DNA of 64,000 bases, taken from NCBI RefSeq assembly GCF_018408575.1, contig NZ_AP023418.1, positions 1,392,415-1,456,414 of the forward strand, read 5' to 3'. Origin of the DNA: Vescimonas coprocola (GTDB lineage Bacteria; Bacillota; Clostridia; Oscillospirales; Oscillospiraceae). The position numbers and the translations under genes are program-made. Within the stretch, counting starts at the first letter, position 1, and each line of letters begins with the position of its first letter. The notes below the pieces were generated by a model. That model did not search any database. It was not told the origin of the DNA and was given only the letters and a program-made list of their open reading frames with translations. Positions 51,035-59,100 of this stretch are shown here, in pieces.

Positions 51035-51277
51035 TTAAACCCTCGCTTTGAGTGTTTTACTGTATTTGGCATAATCTTCGCTCAATACATAATCTATCAC
51101 ACAGGCTTTGGGTATAAGATAGGTACATCTTATGTAAAAGTGTTTGACCTTATTTGCTCGCATGATTTTTCGGGCTGTACTGTCACCGATACCACCCAGC
51201 ATTGTTTGAAATTCGGGCAGAGTAACAACATCGGGATATGAAGCGAAAAGTTTTTCATAATGTGCGCGTGTTTTCAT
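51035..51277 (-). CDS. Xis-like helix-turn-helix protein, right end
   Basis: An 80-aa protein similar to the left-end Xis: SYPDVVTLPEFQTMLGG, then STARKIMRANKVKHFY and the wing RCTYLIPKACVIDYV. Both share the YPDVV...MLGGI core. It is the gene closest to attR. It may bind the right arm sites or regulate parA/parB. Confidence 0.75.
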   Translation of the reverse strand: MKTRAHYEKLFASYPDVVTLPEFQTMLGGIGDSTARKIMRANKVKHFYIRCTYLIPKACVIDYVLSEDYAKYSKTLKARV

Positions 51278-51304
51278 AGCAGTACCTCTTTTTCGGAAAA
51301 TGTG

Positions 51305-51333
51305 TTGTCAATGGCAGAGGAATACGCTATAAT
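51305..51333 (+). promoter_or_regulatory. Outward promoter at the right end of the ICE
   Basis: TTGTCA (51305-51310), 17-base spacer, TATAAT (51328-51333). It points across the right arm sites to attR and the tRNA 3' half. In the excised circle it would read through attP toward the ICE tRNA-Leu. Confidence 0.7.
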
Positions 51334-51389
51334 ATCGTTTGTGATTTATGAATCTATTGCGTGTGTTGTTGTGCTCCCTTTTGGGGTTA

Positions 51390-51409
51390 CATCCCTCCGA
51401 TGTCCCTCC
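51390..51409 (+). repeat. Arm-type integrase sites, right end
   Basis: CATCCCTCC (51390-51398) and ATGTCCCTCC (51400-51409), matching the left-end repeats. The stretch 51410-51573 between these and attR shows no gene. Confidence 0.65.
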
Positions 51410-51573
51410 AAAATCCAAAATTTCCGTCAAAATTGAAAAGTACGGAAATGGCAGACGAAACGGAGCTTTTTTACACACCAGTTTCAAAAGTAGTAGTGTT
51501 TGCAACGCTTTTGGTGTCCGTTAGCGACCTCCATAAGGGGTTGAGTTCGTTTGTATTCCCTGTGAAGCAAATA

Positions 51574-51586
51574 ACTCAAAATCCAC
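51574..51586 (+). repeat. attR core
   Basis: ACTCAAAATCCAC, identical to attL at 10193-10205. Confidence 0.9.
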
Positions 51587-51629
51587 CGCTGGCGACAGCG
51601 TACCGGTTCGAGTCCGGTCACCGGCACCA
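51574..51629 (+). pseudogene. 3' half of tRNA-Leu(CAA), split by the ICE
   Basis: Holds the 3' anticodon stem, variable arm CGCTG-GCGA-CAGCG, T-arm ACCGG-TTCGAGT-CCGGT, acceptor strand CACCGGC, the discriminator A and an encoded CCA. The sequence before the core (GCAAATA) does not supply an acceptor or D-arm. It is followed by the original tRNA terminator. Confidence 0.93.
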
Positions 51630-51671
51630 ACAGCACCCGCAGACCCATTGGGCCTGCGGGTGCTGTTTTTC
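51629..51671. terminator. Original tRNA-Leu terminator
   Basis: CAGCACCCGCAG pairs with CTGCGGGTGCTG, followed by TTTTTCTTTT; it can also serve the PNPOx-type gene from the other side. Confidence 0.8.
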
Positions 51672-51710
51672 TTTTGCGGTTCCGGCAGCTGCATACCGGG
51701 GAGGATATGC

Positions 51711-52187
51711 TTACTTCTCCTGCACTTCTTTTCCGCTGAGGTGGTGGATCTCGATCTCGAAGAGCTGGGCGGCAGCGCCATCCTGCCGGATCTCCTCGTC
51801 CGCCAACTGCTCCTCCGGGTAATACTTCATGGCGAAGCGCTTTAGCAGCGCCATAGTCTCCAGGCTCTGCTCCAGCAGGCGACACCGGCCGAACACCACG
51901 ACGCTCCGGAGGTACGGCGCCCACGCCTCCTCCCGGATCGTCTCACTGCCGTAGACGGTGAAGCACACCTTATCGCAGGCCCGGATGGCCTCCGCCTTGT
52001 GGCCGGCACGGGCGCCGTGGAAGTAAATTTTCTGCGCCTCCCGGTCGTAATAGTAGTTGATGGGGATGGCGTAGGGGTAGCCCTCCCGGCCGTTTACGGC
52101 CAGAACGCCCCGGCGGGCCTGAATCAGAAGCTGCTCCGCTGCCTCCGTGCTGATCTGATTTTTCTTCTTCCGGATGTCTCGAAACAT
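51711..52187 (-). CDS. Pyridoxamine 5'-phosphate oxidase-family flavoprotein
   Basis: A 158-aa split-barrel flavin-binding protein of the PNPOx-like/NimA group: ARRGVLAVNGREGYPYAIPINYYYD and IYFHGARAGHKAEAI. Members reduce nitro compounds or bind heme or FMN; true PdxH is longer. It follows a pyridoxal kinase-type gene by 18 bases on the same strand, so a vitamin B6-related role is possible. AGGAGG precedes the ATG. Confidence 0.85.
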   Translation of the reverse strand: MFRDIRKKKNQISTEAAEQLLIQARRGVLAVNGREGYPYAIPINYYYDREAQKIYFHGARAGHKAEAIRACDKVCFTVYGSETIREEAWAPYLRSVVVFGRCRLLEQSLETMALLKRFAMKYYPEEQLADEEIRQDGAAAQLFEIEIHHLSGKEVQEK

Positions 52188-52205
52188 GGCTTTTCCCTCC
52201 TGTTT

Positions 52206-53039
52206 TTATCGCTCCAGCAGCTCTGGGAGATACCGCAGTGCTTTTTCAAACTCCACCCCGTACCACGGGGCGCTTTCATCCCGGCAGGTGACTTGGATGC
52301 ACAGCAGCGTGAAATCCACCGCCAAACGCAGGGCCTCCTCCAGCGGCTTGCCCCGCATCAGAGCACCTACGCAGGCGGAGGAGAAGAGATCCCCCGTGCC
52401 GGGGAAATGGGCGTCAATGCGGCGGCTGCCGTATTCAAAGAAGCGATCCTCCGCCGGGGTATAGGCCAGCACGCCCAACTTATCCGGGCCATAGGGGACG
52501 CCGGTCAGCACCACGTGACGGGGACCCAGCTCCGCCAGCTTCCGCAGGATATCCCGCAGTTGAGGCAAGTCGTAGTCCTCCCGGTAGGGGGTCCCCGTCA
52601 GCAGGCAGGCCTCTGTGAGATTGGGTGTCACCACGTCCGCCTGCGCCACCAAGCGGGCCATGTGGCGGGGAAAATCCTCGTCAAAGCCCGTGTAGAGCGC
52701 TCCCCCATCGGCCATGGCCGGGTCCACGAAGCGTAGGGTATCCGGCCCCGCCAGCACCTCCAACGCCTGGCAGACATCCTCCACCTGTCGGGGAGAGGCC
52801 AGATAGCCGGTGTAGACGGCGTCCAGCCGCACCTGCTGGCTCTGCCAGTATCGGGCGATGGGCAGGATATCCGCCGTCAGGTCCCGGCAGAGGATGTCCG
52901 GGAACATGGTGTGGGCGCTGAGTACGGCGGTGGGCAGAATGGCGCACTCCACCTCCATGGCGGAGATCACAGGCAGCGCCACCGTCAGCGAGCAGCGGCC
53001 CAGACACGAAATATCCTGAATACTGGCGACACGTTTCAT
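52206..53039 (-). CDS. Pyridoxamine/pyridoxal kinase (ribokinase-type)
   Basis: A 277-aa kinase of the PdxK/PdxY/ThiD group that phosphorylates B6 vitamers. Begins VASIQDISCLGRCSLTVALP. It has VTPNLTEACLLTG, the VVLTGVPYG strand and the anion-hole/catalytic FPGTGDLFSSACVGAL with the general base Asp. ATG at 53039 follows AAGGAG; the upstream frame is open but has no family signal. Forms an operon with the flavoprotein gene. Confidence 0.9.
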   Translation of the reverse strand: MKRVASIQDISCLGRCSLTVALPVISAMEVECAILPTAVLSAHTMFPDILCRDLTADILPIARYWQSQQVRLDAVYTGYLASPRQVEDVCQALEVLAGPDTLRFVDPAMADGGALYTGFDEDFPRHMARLVAQADVVTPNLTEACLLTGTPYREDYDLPQLRDILRKLAELGPRHVVLTGVPYGPDKLGVLAYTPAEDRFFEYGSRRIDAHFPGTGDLFSSACVGALMRGKPLEEALRLAVDFTLLCIQVTCRDESAPWYGVEFEKALRYLPELLER

Positions 53040-53138
53040 AAGCGGCTCCTTGATGCACAGGTTAATGGATTCAGTATAGCACATCCAGCAGGTGGTGAAA
53101 AGCCCCGGCCGTAAAAAGATGCTGCGGAAAGTTCAGAG

Positions 53139-53175
53139 AAAAAGGCGCTCCGGCAACTGTCGGAGCGCCTTTTTT
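53139..53175. terminator. Bidirectional terminator
   Basis: AAAAAGGCGCTCCG pairs with CGGAGCGCCTTTTT around an eight-base loop, giving a T-run on both strands. It ends the big repeat-protein gene. Confidence 0.85.
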
Positions 53176-53192
53176 CGTTGGAACAGGCCGAT

Positions 53193-56100
53193 TTAGTCCT
53201 TTTTGTTCTTGCGCTTGGTGACAAGCAGCACCACCAGGGCGATGATACCCAGACCAGCCACAGCCAGCACCACCCACAGGGCGGTCATGTTGCTGCTGTC
53301 GCCGGTGGCGGGGGTATCCGGCGTGGTGGGCTTCTCCGGCTGCTGGGGCTTGCCGGGCTCCACAGGAGTGGTAGGCTCCTCAGCGCCGCAGCGGCTGCAC
53401 TTGCCATCCTTGTAGTCGTGGCCCAGAGCGGGAATCACCTCGCCCTGCTTCACCGTGACGCCGCAGACCTTGCAGACCTCGTCGCCGGTGTAGCCGTCCT
53501 CGGTGCAGGTGGCATCCTTGGCACCCACCAGCTCCGTGTCGTGACTGGTGGCGGGGATGACCTCCGTCTTGGTATCGGTGTACTCCTTGCCCTCAAAGGT
53601 GACCTTGGCGGTGTAGGTCCGCACGCCGTCGGCCTCGCAGGTGGCCTCGGTGGTCACCTCGTTGGTAACAGCAGCGTTCACCGTCTCCACATGGGAATCA
53701 TCATTGCCGCAAGTAAAGGTGGCAGAAGCGGTGAAATCATCGTTCCACTTCCACACCGGGGCGCCATAGGTATGACCCGTGGCGGGGATAGCCAGCTTCT
53801 CCAGCGTTGTCTCGGTCTTGCCATCGGCATCGCTGAACAGCTTGCCGCAGACCTCACACTTCCAGTGAGCGGAGGTGCCGGCGGTCTCGCAGGTGGCAGG
53901 CACTGCCTCCACGGCGGTCAGCTGGTGACCCTTGGCGGGGACAGGCTCCGTCTTGGTATCGGTGTACTCCTTGCCCTCAAAGGTGACCTTGGCGGTGTAG
54001 GTGCGAACGCCGTCGGCCTCGCAGGTGGCCGCAGTGGTCACCTCGTTGGTAACAGCAGCGTTCACCGTCTTCACATGGGAAGCATCATTGCCGCAAGTAA
54101 AGGTGGCAGAAGCGGTGAAATCATCGTTCCACTTCCACACCGGCTCACCGTAGGCGTGGCCGGTAGCGGGGATGACCTCGGTCTTGGTATCGGTATACTC
54201 CTCACCCTCGAAGGTGACCTTGGCGGTGTAGGTGCGAACGCCGGTCGTCTCGCAAGCGGCGGGCGTGGTGACAGCGCTGGTCACCTCTGCTGTGACGTTT
54301 TTCACATGGGTGGTATCGTTGGCGCAGGTGAAGGTGGCAGTGGCCTTGAAATCATCGTTCCACTTCCACACCGGGGCGCCATAGGTATGACCGGTAGCAG
54401 GGATGGCCAGCTTCTCCAGCGTCGTCTCGGTCTTGCCCTCAGCATCGCTGAACAGCTTGCCGCAGACCTCACACTTCCAGTGGGCCTTCACACCGGCGGT
54501 CTCGCAGGTGGCAGGCACTGCCTCCACGGCAGTCAGGGTGTGACCCTTGGCGGGGACAGGCTCCGTCTTGGTGTCGGTGTACTCCTTGCCCTCGAAGGTG
54601 ACCTTGGCGGTGTAGGTGCGGGTGCCGCCAACCTCGCAGCTGCCCTCCGTAACCTCGCTGGTCACAGTGGCATCGACCTTCTTCACATGGGAATCATCAT
54701 TGCCGCAAGTAAAAGTGGCAGAAGCGGTGAAATCATCGTTCCACTTCCACACCGGGGCGCCATAGGCATGACCGGTAGCGGGGATGGTCAGCTTCTCCAG
54801 CGTTGTCTCGGTCTTGCCCTCGGCATCGCTGAACAGCTTGCCGCAGACGTCGCACTTCCAGTGAGCGGAGGTGCCGGCGGTCTCGCAGGTGGCAGGCACC
54901 TCTGCCACGGCGGTCAGGGTATGACCGGTGGCGGGAATGACCTCGGTCTTGGTGGAGGTATACTCCTTATCCTCGAAGGTGACCTTAGCGGTATAGGTGC
55001 GGACGCCGGTGGTCTCGCAAGCGGCGGGTGTGGTGACAGCGCTGGTCACCTCTGCCGTGACGTTTTCCACATGGGTGGCGTCGTTGGTGCAGGTGAAGGT
55101 GGCAGTGGCCTTGAAATCATCGTTCCACTTCCACACCGGGGCGCCATAGGCATGGCCGGTGGCCGCAATGGTCTCGGTCTTGCTGGAGGTATACTCCTTG
55201 CCCTCGAAGGTGACCTTAGCGGTATAGGTGCGGGTGCCGGTCGACTCGCAGGTGGCCTCGGTGGTCACGGCGTTGGTGACGGTAGCCGTCACGTTCTTCA
55301 CATGAGCGGCGTTGTTGGCGCAGGTGAAGGTGGCAGTGGCCTCAAAACCATCCGTCCACTTCCACACAGGCTCACCGTAGGCGTGGCCGGTGGCGGGGAT
55401 GACCTCCGTCTTGGTATCGGTATACTCCTTGCCCTCGAAGGTGACCTTAGCGGTATAGGTGCGGACGCCGGTGGTCTCGCAAGCGGCGGGCGTGGTGACA
55501 GCGCTGGTCACCTCTGCCGTGACGTTTTTCACATGGGTGGTATCGTTGGTGCAGGTGAAGGTGGCAGTGGCCTTGAAATCATCGTTCCACTTCCACACCG
55601 GGGTGCCATAGGCATGACCGGTGGCGGGGATGGTCAGCTTCTCCAGCGTCGTCTCGGTCTTGCCCTCGGCATCGCTGAACAGCTTGCCGCAGACGTCGCA
55701 CTTCCAGTGGGCCTTCACACCGGCGGTCTCGCAGGTGGCAGGCACCTCTGCCACGGCGGTCAGGGTGTGGCCCTTGGCGGGGATAGGCACCGTCTTGGTG
55801 TCGATGTAGTCCTTGCCCTCAAAGGTGACCTTAGCGGTATAGGTACGCAGGCCCTCCTTATCACAGGTGGGCTCGGTGGTCACTTCGTCGTTGACGGTGG
55901 CAGGCACCGTCTGGGTATGGCCGTCGTCATCCGTGCAGGTAAAGACGGCGGAGGCGGTGAAGTCATTGTTCCAGCTCCAGGTGGGCTCGCCATAGTTATG
56001 GCTCTCCTCCACGGTGATGGTCACGCTGGTGGTGGGGATCTCCCACTCCACGCCGGCCTTGCCGTCCTTATCCTGATACTGCTGCCACTTGGCGGTCTGA

Positions 56101-59100
56101 TTCTTCAGATTTTCGGGCAGGTTCTCCAGCTTGTCCTTCACCAGCTGCTCCAGGTTGATGCCGATGGTGATCTCGGTATCATCCAGCCTCAGGGGATCGG
56201 TGGTGTATTTGAGGTAGTCGGACACGTCCTTGGTGGCACCGTTGGCATAATGGGCGGTGACCTTCAGGCCCGTGGCATCAAAGGTATCGTCCTTGCTGTA
56301 GGTGGTGCGGTCCGGCTGCTGGGTGACCTCCAGCTCCGTGATACGGCTGCTCAGCCGCATCAGCTGGGCGGAGTCGTTCTTGAAGTAGATGTTGCCCTCT
56401 TCGTCCACAATGGGGCTGCAGATGGCGTACTGCGCCTGCGCACCGTCGGGGGTAAAGAGCACATAGGCCATCTCGATGGTGTGCTCCTCGCCGTTTTTAC
56501 TGTAGGTCTCCATGGTGGTGTAGTCGGGATCCACCTCCGTCATGCCGGGCATATCCCGGATGACCCGCAGCTTACCGGGGGTGAAGTTGTCGATGAAGTA
56601 GATGTAGTTATAGCCGTCCTCGTTCTGATAGGCCGTGGTCAGCAGACCGCTGGTCTGAGGATAGCCCATGGTGGGCACGGAGTAGGCGATGGAGAAGGTG
56701 GACAGGTCCACCACCGTGATGTTGTGGCCGGAATAGGCAGTGAACTGGCTGGTACCGGACACGCCGATGTAAGCACGGCCGTTGGCGATCACGGGGGTGG
56801 AGGTACTCATGGGAGGCGCAGAGGCACTGTCGGCGCCATTATCCAGATGCAGGCGACGCAGAGAGCCCTTGGTAAAAGTGCCGTCGGCGTTGACCTTCAC
56901 CTGATACAGGTCGCCGCCCTTGGAGGTGAAGTAGTAGGCCTCGGTCTCCTCATCGTAGCAGACGCTGCTGCGGAGGTCGCCCACGTTGGTGGCCTGCAGG
57001 CTGTCAATGAGCTTGCCGGTCTTGGGGTTCAGGGACAGGATAGAACCACGGCCCGTGACATACCCTTCCGCACCGTCATCGGTGGTCACCAGCACGAAGT
57101 CGCTGTTGACGTAAGCACCGGCCCAATAGAAGCCGTTGTGGGTATAGGTCCAGGTGGGGAGCTTGGCCTCGTTGGTCTTGGTGGCATCCTCATCGGTGAC
57201 AGAGAGGCAGGCGAAGTTGGCCTGCTTGGTCTCTTGGTTCCAGAAGCCCGTGTAGATATAGCCGTCTGCATAGGCGATGGGGCAGTTGGGCTGGCCGCCC
57301 AGCGCATCCCGATAGACCCAAAGGGACTCCAGCGTCTCGGCGTTGAAGGCCTGCACCCGGCCATTGGCAAGACCGATAAAGATCATGCCCTCGGCATAGG
57401 TGGCGCAGTTGATGGCGAAGGCGGAGCCGCCTACCATGGTGCCGGTCTTGAGGACCAGGCCGGTCTCCTTATCCACCTTCATGATGGTGGTACCGGAATA
57501 GGTATAGAGGTAGCCGCCCACGATGATGGGGCTGCCCACAGCGCCGCCGCTGTAGCCCTCGCCCAGCTTGTTGGCCCACATCAGAACGGTGTCCTCAGCG
57601 GTGATGGGGGTGCGCACATCCACCACGCCGTTGTTTTCATCGTTCTTGCGGAACAGGGGCCAGTCGGTGGGCAGTTCGATATCCTTCAGGGTGCTGTCGG
57701 GGGCCTTCTCCAGCTTGATCTGGACGGTCTTGTTGGCCTCGCCGGCGGTGAAGGTCTTTTTCTGGCCCACATAGCCGTAGCGGGTCACCACTACGGTGTA
57801 GCTGCTGCCGCTGTCGAGGGTATAGATGCCCTTGTCACCCGGCAGGATGCGGTCGCCGGTGACGTCGCTGGTGAGGAACACCGTGGCATCACCGGGGGTC
57901 GTGGTGATGGTGGTCTCGATGGGGGCCTGCTTATTGACCTTGATGGTATAGGTCCCGGCGATGCTGCCGGTCTCCTTGTGGGAGACGGTAACCGTGATGG
58001 TCTCCGCCGCCGCAGAACCCGCCTTCAGGGGGACCGCCACGGTCTGGCGGTCAGAAGGCTTCTGGTCCTTATCATAGGTGATGCTCCGGCTCCAGTCGCC
58101 GCAGGCCACCGTTACGGTCATATCTGCATCCATCCGGTAGGAGGACAGGGGCCGCAGGGTCAGGCGCAGCTCAGAGGCTTTTTCGCTGACATCGGCGGTG
58201 TAGTCATACACCAGCTTGGTAAAGGTGGCCTTGGTGGTGTCGCCGCCCTGATTCAGGGGAACCACAACGTCGTTCTGGTCCTTGGCGGACAGGGACTCCA
58301 GCGTCATGGTGCGGTTGACGTTGATGAAGTAGTCCTGATACAGGGTAGCGCCGTTGACCGTTTTGGACTGGGCTACCTTCAGGCGGGCAGTGTTGCCATA
58401 GCCGCCCACGGCCATGAAGCTGGGGATGGGTGTATAGCTGGTATCGGAGGCGGTCAGTGTTTTCTCCATCGTCCGGTCGGGCCAAGCAGTATTGCGGTGA
58501 TACGCTGCATAGAGCGTAGTTTTGTAAGAACTATCCGCTCTGACACGCTGGAGCTGGAAGCTGGAAGAGTTGGATTCCACCGTAAAGGTGTACTCATGGG
58601 TACCCTCCGTAAACGTCGGGGACATATCACACAACGGTGCATTGTTGCCGGTTCTGGCGCTCAGACCCGTCAGCCAATCATCGGTGACAGGGGTGGGTAC
58701 CGTCAGCGTCATACCGGGCTGCGCCGGGAAAGCATGCTCGGCGTGGTAATACACATCCTTGGTGGCCAGATAGGTATACCCGCAGCCCAGCGTCAGCATA
58801 TAGGTGTCCGCCGTGCCGGTGGAGGAGGTGGGGGCGATGTAGTCGCCGGTCTGGCTATACACCTTCACGTCCAGCCCCTCCTCGTGGTTCAGGATCACCG
58901 GGGTGGAGGCCCGCTTCTGCACCTTCACCGTATAGGTGACGCTCTGGCCGTTGGCCGTCAGCACCACGGGGATCAGGTATTTCTTGCCGGAATCCTGCTT
59001 GCAGTCCGCCAGGTTCACCGTCACGGGGGAACCACTCTGGGTGGACTTCCCGGCCACGGTGATGGCAGCGCCGCTGCACAGAGCCGTGGGGGTGATCTTC

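Larger units (their letters stand above)
10193..51586. mobile_element. 41.4 kb ICE of the Tn1549/CTn4 kind in tRNA-Leu(CAA)
   Basis: The element is bounded by a 13-bp direct repeat inside the anticodon arm of one tRNA gene. It carries integrase and Xis at the left end, a relaxase, MobC, VirD4, VirB4, VirB6 and PrgI transfer genes, ParA/ParB, anti-restriction proteins and adhesins. Almost all genes point left. One copy of the core plus 10206-51573 makes up the excised circle. The gene set matches conjugative transposons of C. difficile such as CTn4. No topoisomerase III or SNF2/DEAD helicase, usual in relatives, was found. Confidence 0.93.

Noticed and set aside
53550-55990. CRISPR-like array
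   Set aside because: The repeats are protein-coding modules of about 230 bases in frame, with no short spacers and no cas genes.
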